A program made the position numbers and the translations under genes. The notes below the pieces were generated by a model. It ran no database searches. It was not told the DNA's origin and saw only the letters and a list, made by a program, of their open reading frames with translations. A stretch of 64,000 bases of DNA. Origin: Corallococcus macrosporus DSM 14697. Its GTDB lineage: Bacteria; Myxococcota; Myxococcia; Myxococcales; Myxococcaceae. Position 1 is the first letter of the stretch. Each line of letters opens with the position of its first letter. The DNA is taken from positions 6,978,001 to 7,042,000 of the forward strand of contig NZ_CP022203.1 in assembly GCF_002305895.1 (NCBI RefSeq), read 5' to 3'. This document shows positions 44,767 through 52,744 of this stretch, one piece after another.

Positions 44767-45072
44767 TTACTTCTTCGGGGACTTCGCCGCCAACAGCGTG
44801 TCGACCTTGCCCTCGACGGACGAGAGCAGACGCTCCAGGTCGTCCACCTTCGAACGAAGCTGCTCCAGGTCCGCCGTGGACGGCAGGTTCGCGGCGGACA
44901 GGGCCGTGCGCAGCGCGCTGTCCAGGGTGCCCTTCGCCGCCAGGGAGCGCGCCACCAGCGTCTGCACCGCCGCCACGAACTTCTCGTTCGACAGGAGCTG
45001 CTGCGCCAGCTTGCCGATGCGCTCCTCGCCCGTCTCCACGAGCTTCTTCATCACCGGATTGTTCTTGAGCAT
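44767..45072 (-). CDS. Small phasin-like coiled-coil protein
   Basis: A 101-residue protein: MLKNNPVMKKLVETGEERIGKLAQQLLSNEKFVAAVQTLVARSLAAKG, an amphipathic helical part, followed by NLPSTADLEQLRSKVDDLERLLSSVEGKVDTLL. The turn NLPSTADLxxLRxxVDDLE is the pattern found in phasins and PHA synthase subunits (PhaF, PhaE, Bacillus PhaR), a short linker before a heptad coiled coil. It should coat or tether hydrophobic granules. It lies just upstream of the ParA gene on the same strand and near phaR. The ATG at 45072 has GAGGA 11 bases upstream. The family call rests on this pattern only. Confidence 0.7.
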   Translation of the reverse strand: MLKNNPVMKKLVETGEERIGKLAQQLLSNEKFVAAVQTLVARSLAAKGTLDSALRTALSAANLPSTADLEQLRSKVDDLERLLSSVEGKVDTLLAAKSPKK

Positions 45073-45195
45073 GGAAACGCGCGTCCTCACGAGCAAAGCC
45101 CTACCGGGCCGTCTGGAAGTCTTGAAGAAAACGCCGCACTCTGCGAGGGGGCAACGCGACGTGTCAAGCAGGGCAACAACCCGAGGCCAAACGCG

Positions 45196-45224
45196 TTGAC
45201 TCCCGTGAACACGATTCCTACGGT
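45196..45224 (+). promoter_or_regulatory. Promoter of the tandem Get3-like genes
   Basis: TTGACT (45196-45201) and TACGGT (45219-45224) are separated by 17 bases. The start of transcription would fall near 45231, about 10 bases before the ATG, so the mRNA would be almost leaderless. The -35 element is strong, the -10 weak. Confidence 0.5.
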
Positions 45225-45240
45225 TCGCCGCTCTCATTCT

Positions 45241-46155
45241 ATGGCCGGACTACTCGACAAGCGCCTGTGGATCGTCTCCGGCAAGGGCGGAGTCGGCAAA
45301 AGCACCGTCGCGGCGGCCCTGGCGCTGCGCTCGGCGCGCGCGGGCAAGCGCACCCTGGTGTGCGAGGTGAACACCCAGGAGCGCGTCAGCCGCTTCCTGG
45401 AGCGCCCCGAGGCCGGCCCCGAGGTGGCCCAACTGGAGCCGAACCTCTGGGCCGTCAACGTGCGGCCCCAGGAGGCCATGCGCGAATACGGCCTGATGGT
45501 CCTGCGCTTCGAGACCCTCTACAAGACGGTCTTCGAGAACCGGCTGGTGCGCCAGTTCCTCCGCTTCATCCCGTCCCTGCAGGAGCTGGTGCTGCTGGGA
45601 AAAATCATGTTCCACCTGCAGGAGAAGCTCCCGGACGGGCGCTGGCGCTTCGACACGGTCATCATGGACGCGCCCGCCACGGGCCACGCCATCTCCTTCC
45701 TCAGCGTGCCGCAGGTGCTGATTCAGACGGTGCCGCCGGGGCCCATGGCCCGCGAGGCCCAGAAGATGCGCGACCTGCTGGTGGACCCGGCGGTGACGGC
45801 CGCGGTGCTGGTGGCGCTGCCCGAGGAGATGCCGGTGAACGAGGCGCTGGAGCTGCACGCGGCGCTGCGGGACAAGGTGAGCCTGCGCACCCACGCGGCG
45901 GTGCTCAACCAGTCCTTCCCGGAGCGCTTCACCGAGGCGGACCTGGAGGCCCTGGGGGGCCACCCGGAGCTGTTCGCCGTGGCCCAGGCGCACCACGACC
46001 GCGCGGCGCAGGCGGTGCTCGCCGGGACGAAGCTGGAGCGCAACCTCCACGCGCCCGTGTATCCCGTCCCCCGGCTCTTCACGCCCGAGTTCGGGCGCAA
46101 GGCGATTGAACAGGTCATGGAGCACCTCGAACCTCTCGTGACGGGGGCGGCGTGA
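45241..46155 (+). CDS. Get3/ArsA-like ATPase, first of a tandem pair
   Basis: A 304-residue ATPase with the deviant Walker A SGKGGVGKST (13-22), a FDTVIMDAPATGH Walker B/switch II region (near 140-150) and no transmembrane segment. In place of the DPA(H)S nucleotide-signalling motif that follows strand 2 in ArsA and Get3 it has EVNTQERVSRFL, so hydrolysis or coupling may differ from the second copy. Its stop overlaps the next gene's GTG start by four bases, so the pair is coupled, as with the mycobacterial Rv3679/Rv3680 pair. A long frame opening at 43960 is an artefact of high GC. Confidence 0.87.
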   Translation: MAGLLDKRLWIVSGKGGVGKSTVAAALALRSARAGKRTLVCEVNTQERVSRFLERPEAGPEVAQLEPNLWAVNVRPQEAMREYGLMVLRFETLYKTVFENRLVRQFLRFIPSLQELVLLGKIMFHLQEKLPDGRWRFDTVIMDAPATGHAISFLSVPQVLIQTVPPGPMAREAQKMRDLLVDPAVTAAVLVALPEEMPVNEALELHAALRDKVSLRTHAAVLNQSFPERFTEADLEALGGHPELFAVAQAHHDRAAQAVLAGTKLERNLHAPVYPVPRLFTPEFGRKAIEQVMEHLEPLVTGAA

Positions 46156-47267
46156 GCACGACGGCCCTGTCGCCCGCGCTGGCGGGCAAGCGCGTCCTCA
46201 TCTGCGTGGGCTCCGGCGGCGTGGGAAAGACGACGGCGGCGGCGGCCCTGGCCCTGCGCGCGTCGGTGGATGGCCGCACCAGCCTGGTGTGCACCATCGA
46301 CCCGGCGCGGCGGCTGGCCAACTCACTGGGCCTCACGGCGCTGGGCAACGCGGAGACGCGCGTGCCCGCCACCGCGCTGGAGCCGCTGGGCATCCACCCG
46401 CGCTCGCCGCTGTACGCGATGATGCTGGACATGAAGCAGACGTGGGACGAGCTCATCACCCGCGTCGCCTCGCCCGAGCAGCGCGAGCGCATCCTGTCCA
46501 ACCGCTTCTACCAGTCCCTCTCCACGGCCCTGGCCGGCAGCCAGGAGTACATCTCCATGGAGAAGCTGTGGGAGCTGCGCCGCAGCAGCACCTACGAGCT
46601 CATCGTCCTGGACACCCCGCCCACCGCGCACGCGCTGGACTTCCTGGACGCCCCCAACCGCGTGCTGGACTTCCTGGACAACGACGCGGCGAAGTGGCTC
46701 CTCACGCCCGCGCTCAAGGCCGGCAAGCTGGGCATGTCGCTGTTCAACCGCGGCGGCTACGTGATGCGGGGGCTGGCCAGGTTCACCGGCACGGAGATGC
46801 TCCAGGAGCTCTCCAACTTCATGCTCGCCATCTCCTCGCTCAACGAGGGCTTCCGCGAGCGGGCCCGGGGCGTGCGCCAGCTGCTGGAGGACCCGAGCAC
46901 CGGCTTCGTGCTGGTGACGAGCCCCCACCCCGAGCGCATGGACGAGGCCATCCACTTCCACAAGATGCTCAAGCAGCACCGCATGGAGGTGGTGTCGCTG
47001 GTGGTCAACCGCGTGCACCCCATGCCCACGGCGTCACTCTGGGAGGACGCGGCCACGCTGACGCCCACCCGCCGCGCCAAGGTGGAGGAGACGCTGCGCG
47101 AGCAGCAGGTCATGGCCGAACAGGACCGCGCCGGCATCGCCCAGCTCCAGGCCGCCTGCCCGGGGGTCCCCATCATCCAGGTGCCGCGCTTCGCGATGGA
47201 TGTGCACGATATCTCCGCCCTGTGGCGTACCGGACGCTACCTGGTGGGCGACGAGTCCCTGGGCTGA
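46152..47267 (+). CDS. Get3/ArsA-like ATPase, second of a tandem pair
   Basis: A 371-residue ATPase with P-loop GSGGVGKTT (near 20-28), the family motif CTIDPARRLANSLGL (A-loop/switch I, about 48-62) and LIVLDTPPTAHALDFLDAP (switch II, near 145-165). A hydrophobic/helical insert (about 165-235) with LTPALKAGKLGMSLFNRGGY resembles the client-binding groove region of Get3. ArsA arsenite pumps need two halves in one chain plus ArsB; neither ArsB nor the metal-binding Cys triad is evident here, so an arsenite role is unlikely. A heterodimer with the upstream protein is likely. Confidence 0.88.
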   Translation: MSTTALSPALAGKRVLICVGSGGVGKTTAAAALALRASVDGRTSLVCTIDPARRLANSLGLTALGNAETRVPATALEPLGIHPRSPLYAMMLDMKQTWDELITRVASPEQRERILSNRFYQSLSTALAGSQEYISMEKLWELRRSSTYELIVLDTPPTAHALDFLDAPNRVLDFLDNDAAKWLLTPALKAGKLGMSLFNRGGYVMRGLARFTGTEMLQELSNFMLAISSLNEGFRERARGVRQLLEDPSTGFVLVTSPHPERMDEAIHFHKMLKQHRMEVVSLVVNRVHPMPTASLWEDAATLTPTRRAKVEETLREQQVMAEQDRAGIAQLQAACPGVPIIQVPRFAMDVHDISALWRTGRYLVGDESLG

Positions 47268-47494
47268 ACCGGCGGGGCCCGGTGCCTCCGGGTCCACCGC
47301 CATGTTTCCTCGTTTCGCACGGTGCTCGTGCGAAGCCGCCGCACTTCTTCAGCCCAGCCGTCCGCCACGAGCAGGCGGCCGGGGAGGCGCGCACGGGACG
47401 GGCGCATTAAGCTGGCGTGCCCGGTGACGGGGGTGGGAACCCCACGGTGCCCGGTGCTGTCCGGGAGGGGGAGCCGGTCCAGGAGGAGGATGTG

Positions 47495-48661
47495 TTGAAC
47501 GGGAGAGCGCTGAAGCAGAAGCCTGTCAGCCAGTGGTGGTGGGTGGCCGCGCTGGGGCTCGCCGTGTCCGGGTGCCGGACGACGGGCTCCGCCGCGCGGG
47601 AGGAGCCGCGGGCGGCGAGCGGCCCCAAGCAGGAGCTCCACTTCGACGCGGTGACGGTGACGGCGGACCTGGAGCTGGACAAGCTCAACGACGAGGAGCT
47701 CTTCGCGGGCGGCACCTCGGCGTTCGCCGCGAACGACTTCCAGCAGGCCGCGCGCTACTTCGGCCGGCTCGTGGACTTCTTCCCCGACAGCCGACACCGC
47801 CGCGCGGCGCTCTACAACGCGGGCCTCGCCCACCAGCGCCTCAAGGAGTGGGAGGAAGCGGGCCACCGCTTCTCGGAGCTGGCGGACGCGGCCAGGGGCC
47901 AGGGCGACGCGCTCGACGCGGCCTTCCGCGTGGCGGAGGTGGACTACCACCTGGAGCGCTACGAGCAGGCCGCGACGTTGCTGGGCACCATCGCCGCGCG
48001 AGAGGACCTCCCCCTCAACCGCCGCCTGGAGGCGCAGGTGCAGCAGGGCATCTGCCAGTTGGAGAGCGGCGCGCCCGACACCGCCGAGGTCACGCTGCGC
48101 AAGGCGCTCACCACCTATGACGCCCTGGAGGACAAGGGCGAGGTGGATGACTACTTCCCCGCCCAGGCCCACTTCTTCATCGGCGAGCTGTACCGGCTCC
48201 ACTACGACGGCGTGAAGCTGGACCCGGCGAAGGGCGCGGACAAGCTCGCCCAGGACCTCAACTACAAGGCCGAGCTGCTCCTGTCCGCCCAGGGGCACTA
48301 CCTGCGCTCCATCCGCGTGGGCAACGGCTACTGGGCCACCGCCGCGGGCTCGCAGATTGGCGCGCTATACGAAAACCTCTACGAGCACATGGTGAACTCG
48401 CCGGCGCCCTCGGAGCTGGACGCCAGCGAGGCGGAAATCTACCGGCAGGAGCTGCGCAAGAAGATTCGCGTGCTGCTCACCAAGTCCATCAACATCTACG
48501 AGCGCACGCTGGAGACGGCCGAGCGCATCGGCTCGCAGAGCACCTTCGTGGACCGCACCCGTGAGAGCCTGGCCAAGGTGAAGGCCCTGCTGCTGGCGGA
48601 CGCGGAGGGCGAGCCCGCGTCGGCCGCGCCCGCCTCCACGGGGGACGAGCCGCACACCTGA
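47495..48661 (+). CDS. TPR-repeat lipoprotein
   Basis: A 388-residue exported protein. Start choice: TTG at 47495, eight bases after AGGAGG; the frame itself opens at 47417. The N-terminus has a hydrophobic stretch WWWVAALGLAVSGC with a lipobox (VSGC). The mature part contains tetratricopeptide-type helices (AFAANDFQQAARYFGRLVDFFPDSRHRRAALYNAGLAHQRLKEWEEAGHRF, near 75-125, plus AFRVAEVDYHLERYEQAATLLGTI), ending with a helical tail and a disordered Ala/Pro end. Likely an outer-membrane scaffold; partner unknown. It is followed by the M48 protease 58 bases downstream. Confidence 0.82.
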   Translation: MNGRALKQKPVSQWWWVAALGLAVSGCRTTGSAAREEPRAASGPKQELHFDAVTVTADLELDKLNDEELFAGGTSAFAANDFQQAARYFGRLVDFFPDSRHRRAALYNAGLAHQRLKEWEEAGHRFSELADAARGQGDALDAAFRVAEVDYHLERYEQAATLLGTIAAREDLPLNRRLEAQVQQGICQLESGAPDTAEVTLRKALTTYDALEDKGEVDDYFPAQAHFFIGELYRLHYDGVKLDPAKGADKLAQDLNYKAELLLSAQGHYLRSIRVGNGYWATAAGSQIGALYENLYEHMVNSPAPSELDASEAEIYRQELRKKIRVLLTKSINIYERTLETAERIGSQSTFVDRTRESLAKVKALLLADAEGEPASAAPASTGDEPHT

Positions 48662-48719
48662 GCGCGGGGCCCGCCCTCGGCTGGGCAGGCCGGCGCGCCC
48701 GGCGTAGCCTGGGGCTTCC

Positions 48720-49913
48720 ATGGAGCCCCTCTTCACGCCCGAGCAACTGGCGGAGATTCACGCCTTCCACCGGCCCATCTACATCCGGGCCGCGGTCGCG
48801 CCCTTCGCCAACCTGGCCCTGCTGCTGCTCATCCTGGGTGTGCTCGTCCAGCCGCTCCACCGGCTGTCCGTGGCGATCGCCGCGGGCCTGGAGCGGCGGC
48901 TCGGCTTCCTCCGCACCACCCCGGTCAGCCGCGCCTTCTTCCACGCCATGGACCGGCTGTGGGGTGAGCCGGGCTGGGGCGCCGCGGTGCTCTTCGCCCT
49001 CTCCACGCACCTGTTCGTGTCGCTCTTGTTCCTGCCGGTGGACGTCTGGTTCAGCTACACGCTGGAGCACCGGCACGGCATGTCCACGCAGACGCCCGCC
49101 ACCTTCGCCTACGACATGCTCAAGGGGCAACTGATGGCGGCCTTCGCCATCTCCGCGCTCGTCATCGGCATGTTCGGCCTGGCGCGCAAGCTGCGCAACT
49201 GGTGGCTGGTGCTGGGGGTGCCCGTGGCCCTGCTGCTCCTCATCTCCGGCGCGCTGGACCCGTACCGCAGCCGCCTCTTCTACAAGCAGAAGCCGCTGCC
49301 CGACGGCCCCCTGCGCACCCGCATCGTGGAGCTCATGGACAAGGCCGACATCGCCTTCGCCGATGTCCTGGTGGAGGAGACCTCCGTCGCCTCACGCCGG
49401 CTCCAGGCCTACTTCGCCGGGCAGGGGCCCACGCGCACCATCGTCCTCAACGACATCATCCTCAAGGAGCTCTCCGAGGATGAAGTCCTGGCCGCGGTGG
49501 CCCATGAAGCGGGCCATGTGCACGAGTCGAAGTGGCCCGCCCGCGCCGCCTCGTCGCTGGCGCTGGTGGCCCTGCTCTTCGCGCTCGACCGGCTCCTGCG
49601 CCTGTCCGCGGCGCGCGGCTGGTTCGGCGCCACGCGGTTCGCGGACATCCGAAACCTCCCCCTCATCTCCCTGCTCTTCTTCCTCTTGATGCTGACCGCC
49701 AGGCCCGTCTCCGGCGCCTTCTCCCGGGAACGGGAGTACGAGGCCGACCGGTACGCGCTGCGCCTCACCGGCGACGTGGCGTCCTTCCGCCGCATGCTGG
49801 TGAAGGCCGCGCGCGTCAACAAGATGGACCCCGCCCCCCCTCGCTGGCTCGTCCTCAAGGGCATGAGCCATCCGCCCATCGGCGAACGGATTGCCTCGCT
49901 TCCTCCGTCCTGA
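48720..49913 (+). CDS. M48-family membrane metalloprotease (Ste24/CAAX protease-like)
   Basis: A 397-residue zinc endopeptidase embedded in the inner membrane. It has several N-terminal helices (about 25-50, 90-115, 140-160 and 163-185), the zinc motif HEAGH (263-267) followed by a further pair of helices and the third ligand in REYEADRYALRLTG (near 337). This is the Ste24/CAAX prenyl protease 1 layout, longer than HtpX. Bacterial members degrade or clip membrane proteins; true CAAX substrates are not expected. GHxxESKW and SHPPIGERI are also family-typical. Confidence 0.9.
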   Translation: MEPLFTPEQLAEIHAFHRPIYIRAAVAPFANLALLLLILGVLVQPLHRLSVAIAAGLERRLGFLRTTPVSRAFFHAMDRLWGEPGWGAAVLFALSTHLFVSLLFLPVDVWFSYTLEHRHGMSTQTPATFAYDMLKGQLMAAFAISALVIGMFGLARKLRNWWLVLGVPVALLLLISGALDPYRSRLFYKQKPLPDGPLRTRIVELMDKADIAFADVLVEETSVASRRLQAYFAGQGPTRTIVLNDIILKELSEDEVLAAVAHEAGHVHESKWPARAASSLALVALLFALDRLLRLSAARGWFGATRFADIRNLPLISLLFFLLMLTARPVSGAFSREREYEADRYALRLTGDVASFRRMLVKAARVNKMDPAPPRWLVLKGMSHPPIGERIASLPPS

Positions 49914-50042
49914 AACAGCGGTCGACAGGTGGGCTCCCCCCGCCTCTTCCGGCCACGCCTCTTCCCCGAGCCCACCCGCCGACTGCCACCACCCGGCCGC
50001 TCCCCGACGGCCCGGTGGCCCCGCTCCCCCCCGACTCCGGCA

Positions 50043-50564
50043 CTACGCCTGCGAGTTCTCCTTCAGCTTCTCCACGGCCACCAGGGTGATGGCCTTCACC
50101 AGCGCACGCGCCCGGCGTCCCCCCGCCGTCTCACCATGCGGGTCCGCCTCCACGGCGTTCGCCAGGTCCGTGAAGCCCTGCCGCTCCCCCTTGCGCAGGT
50201 AGAGCTCGCCGCGGTTCGCCAACGCCACCGGGTTGTCCGGCTCGCGCTCCAGCGCGGCGCTGTACTCGGAGATGGCTTCGTCCAGCCTGCCCAGCTTCTG
50301 GTACACCGTGCCCAGCGCCGCGCGCGCCGCCGCGTCCTTCGGGTTCCCCTCCACCAGGCCCTCGAAGAGGATGCGCGCCTCCTCCAGGCGCCCCGCCGCC
50401 GCCAGGTCACACCCCACCTGGGCAATGGCCTTCGCCTCCTCGAACGTCATCCCCTCCACTTCCGCCCACGTCGCCTCCCCCCGGGCGAACGCCTTCAAGC
50501 CCTGCACCACGCCGCGCTCCATCCGCATGGCCACCGCTCCTTCGTGTTTGATGATGCGTCCCAT
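50043..50564 (-). CDS. TPR protein resembling type III secretion chaperones (LcrH/SycD type)
   Basis: A 173-residue cytoplasmic protein. Its core is three tandem TPR motifs: EEAKAIAQVGCDLAAAGRLEEARILFEGLVEGNPKDAAARAALGTVYQKLGRLDEAISEYSAALEREPDNPVALANRGELYLRKGE at about 45-135. This order, a TW/GMTxEE helix followed by three TPRs, is that of class II chaperones that hold translocators before secretion. The gene lies seven bases downstream of the HrpF/NolX-like gene, exactly where such a chaperone is expected. Its start may be the ATG at 50564 or the internal ATG at residue 13. General TPR proteins are the alternative. Confidence 0.75.
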   Translation of the reverse strand: MGRIIKHEGAVAMRMERGVVQGLKAFARGEATWAEVEGMTFEEAKAIAQVGCDLAAAGRLEEARILFEGLVEGNPKDAAARAALGTVYQKLGRLDEAISEYSAALEREPDNPVALANRGELYLRKGERQGFTDLANAVEADPHGETAGGRRARALVKAITLVAVEKLKENSQA

Positions 50565-50570
50565 GACGGC

Positions 50571-52067
50571 TCAGGCGCTCCGCAGGTTGGAGATGGCCGT
50601 CTTCGCCATCTCGTGGAACTTCGAGGACATGTTGCTCATCAGGTCGAACATCGCCTTGCGCTTCTCCACCAGCCGCTGAAGGCGCAGCTCCAGCTCCTGC
50701 ATGCTGCTCTCCAGCTTCGCGCCCGTCTTCCGGTCCGACTCGCCGGTGCCCAGCGTGGCCCGCTGGTCGCGCACGTTCGCCATCTGCTCCATCACGTCGA
50801 GAATCTCCTCGTCCGTGTCGCTGGAGATGGACATGAGGATGGCTTGAATCTTGTCCTCGATGCTCATGTTGGGGTTGTCGACGATGCTCCGCACGTTCGA
50901 CGAGCCGCCGCCCGCCGGCCGGCTTCCCCCGGAGCCGTTCGACGACGAAGCCCCCGACGACGCCTGCGCCGCGTCCGCCTGGCGCAGCGCGGCCGTGACG
51001 TCCGGACGGCCCACGATGCCATCCCGCGTCCCCACTCCCGCGGCCATCTCCAGCCGGTCGAAGTAGGCGGGGTGGTCCTTGAAGAACTGCGCGGCGCGCT
51101 TCAGCGTCGAGGAGGCCGCCGGGCTGTTCAGGATGGCGTCGAAGTTGTCGCGCGTGAGCACGTTGTCCTTCATCCCCACGGCGGAGTCGAAGGTGTCCCA
51201 GTTCGCGCTCAGCACGCGCAGCGCCTCGTGGTACTCGGCGAAGTCCGGGTCCAGCGGGCTCGAAGCGGGGGTCGGCGAGCCGCCCTGCACCGGCGCGGAG
51301 CCACTGTTGCCGGACGTGCCACCGCTTCCGGACGTGCCACCGCTCCCGGACGTGCCACCGCTCCCGGACGTGCCACCACTGCCGGGCGTGCAGCCCGGCG
51401 GCGGCGTGCCACCACCTCCAGGCCGCGTGGGCCGGCCATACCGCGCGAACTCCGCGTCCACCGACTTGAGCTCGCGCTGGAGGTCCTTCACCGAGAAGGT
51501 GTCGAGGTTGTACATCACCGAGAGGAGGGCGTTCCCCGCGAGCGGCCCCGTCCGGTCCAGCCGCTCGAAGAGCGCCGTGTTCTCCACCATGAAGCGGGCC
51601 GCGTCCCGAAGCTGGGGTGACAGGCTGGCGTCCGTGGAGATGCGCTGCAAATCCTTCTTCGACAGCGAGCCGCTCTTCTTTCCATCCAGCAGGTCCAGTT
51701 GCTGGAAGTTCGCCTCCAGCACCCTCAGCGCATCCGCGTAGTCGAGCATCTTCGGGTCCAGCGGACTGCTGCCCGGGCTCAGGATGGGCGACGAGGCCGC
51801 CGAGGGCGCGTAGCCGTTGTCGCGCTTCGAGCTGGCCGACGAGGACGCGTGGTACTCCGTCTTCGCGGGCGGATTCTTCGACAACTCCTGCGCCACGCCG
51901 ACGGCGCCGCTGGCGGCCAGCATGACGTTGCCAGTCGCCACGCCTGCCGCGGCCTTGATGGAGTTGGTGATGAGCGGCGGCAATCCCAGCGCGTTGCCCG
52001 CGAAGTCCACCGCGGTGGACATGGGGCCGGCCAGCAAGTTGGCCGCACCTTTGAGGAAGTCGAGCAT
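50571..52067 (-). CDS. HrpF/NolX-like translocator-type protein
   Basis: A 498-residue protein with two copies of a domain seen in HrpF/NolX translocators: one near 110-205 (LDPKMLDYADALRVLEANFQQLDLLDG, SLSKKDLQRISTDASLSPQLRDAARFMVENTALFERLD) and one near 265-355 (EYHEALRVLSANWDTFDSA, AASSTLKRAAQFFKDHPAYFDRLE). Between them is a Gly/Ser/Thr linker with tandem GSGGTS units. The N-terminus (about 1-60) is weakly hydrophobic and the C-terminal part (about 400-498) is helical/coiled-coil (SSMQELELRLQRLVEKRKAMFDLM). No signal peptide is visible, fitting export by a specialised system. The adjacent LcrH-like chaperone supports this. Related repeat domains may have other uses. Confidence 0.75.
   Translation of the reverse strand: MLDFLKGAANLLAGPMSTAVDFAGNALGLPPLITNSIKAAAGVATGNVMLAASGAVGVAQELSKNPPAKTEYHASSSASSKRDNGYAPSAASSPILSPGSSPLDPKMLDYADALRVLEANFQQLDLLDGKKSGSLSKKDLQRISTDASLSPQLRDAARFMVENTALFERLDRTGPLAGNALLSVMYNLDTFSVKDLQRELKSVDAEFARYGRPTRPGGGGTPPPGCTPGSGGTSGSGGTSGSGGTSGSGGTSGNSGSAPVQGGSPTPASSPLDPDFAEYHEALRVLSANWDTFDSAVGMKDNVLTRDNFDAILNSPAASSTLKRAAQFFKDHPAYFDRLEMAAGVGTRDGIVGRPDVTAALRQADAAQASSGASSSNGSGGSRPAGGGSSNVRSIVDNPNMSIEDKIQAILMSISSDTDEEILDVMEQMANVRDQRATLGTGESDRKTGAKLESSMQELELRLQRLVEKRKAMFDLMSNMSSKFHEMAKTAISNLRSA
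51313..51384 (-). repeat. Four 18-base tandem repeats in the HrpF/NolX-like gene
   Basis: Units start at 51313, 51331, 51349 and 51367, with GACGTGCCACCGCTCCCG as consensus and one or two changes in the outer copies. They encode Gly-Ser-Gly-Gly-Thr-Ser units of the flexible linker. Confidence 0.9.
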
Positions 52068-52269
52068 GTGCCCTCTCGCGCGACGGGGTTGGTGTGGACG
52101 CCGCGCAGTCGTCCTTCGGACGGGGCCGCCGGAGTGCAGCGGTGGTGCCGCCGGTGGGCAAGAGGCGTCCCCAGCGAAATCCGGCGGTTAGCCAGCAACG
52201 GGGCCAGCGCGCGTCCCCATGCGTGGACGGAGCGGTCCGCGACGAAGGATTGCGGTTAAGTTCCGCCGC

Positions 52270-52740
52270 ATGCGCACCATGGGCCTGGACCTGGGCACCA
52301 AGACGATTGGAGTCGCCGTTTCGGACGGCCTGGGCCTCACGGCCCAGGGCGTCACCACCGTTCGCCGGACGTCGCTCAAGGCGGACCTCGCGGCGCTGGC
52401 CGCCGTGGTGGCCGGGCACGAGGTGACGCACGTCGTCCTGGGCCTGCCGCTCAACATGGATGGCAGCGAGGGCCCGCGCGCGGAGGCGTCCCGGAAGTTC
52501 GCGGACACGCTCGCCCAGTCACTGGGCGTGACGGTGGAGCTCTGGGACGAGCGGCTGTCGACCGTGGCCGCCACGCGGACCCTGCTCGAAGCGGACGTCA
52601 GCCGCGCCCGCCGCCGCGAGGTCATTGACCAGGTGGCGGCGCAGTTCATCCTCCAAGGCTGGCTGGATGCCCGCCGGCCCTCGGACACCGACTACCACCC
52701 CGACGACTACGAGCCGGACGACTTCGAGCCCAGCCGCTGA
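52270..52740 (+). CDS. ruvX: Holliday-junction resolvase-like RuvX/YqgF
   Basis: A 156-residue RNase H-like protein with GLDLGTKTIGVAVSDGLG at the N-terminus (first acidic Asp), VVLGLPLNMDGSEG (typical GLP(L/K)xxDG loop), and VELWDERLSTVAA (second acid cluster, DER.ST). YqgF is known to act in 16S rRNA 5' maturation and was first described as a Holliday-junction resolvase. The ATG at 52270 is preferred to an extended frame from 52219. The C-terminus ends in an acidic DYHPDDYEPDDFEPSR tail that looks lineage-specific. Confidence 0.92.
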   Translation: MRTMGLDLGTKTIGVAVSDGLGLTAQGVTTVRRTSLKADLAALAAVVAGHEVTHVVLGLPLNMDGSEGPRAEASRKFADTLAQSLGVTVELWDERLSTVAATRTLLEADVSRARRREVIDQVAAQFILQGWLDARRPSDTDYHPDDYEPDDFEPSR

Positions 52741-52744
52741 GAGC

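Noticed and set aside
46152-47267. Arsenite pump ATPase ArsA
   Set aside because: Single-domain chain, no arsB or arsR near, no Cys metal triad; Get3-like assignment preferred.
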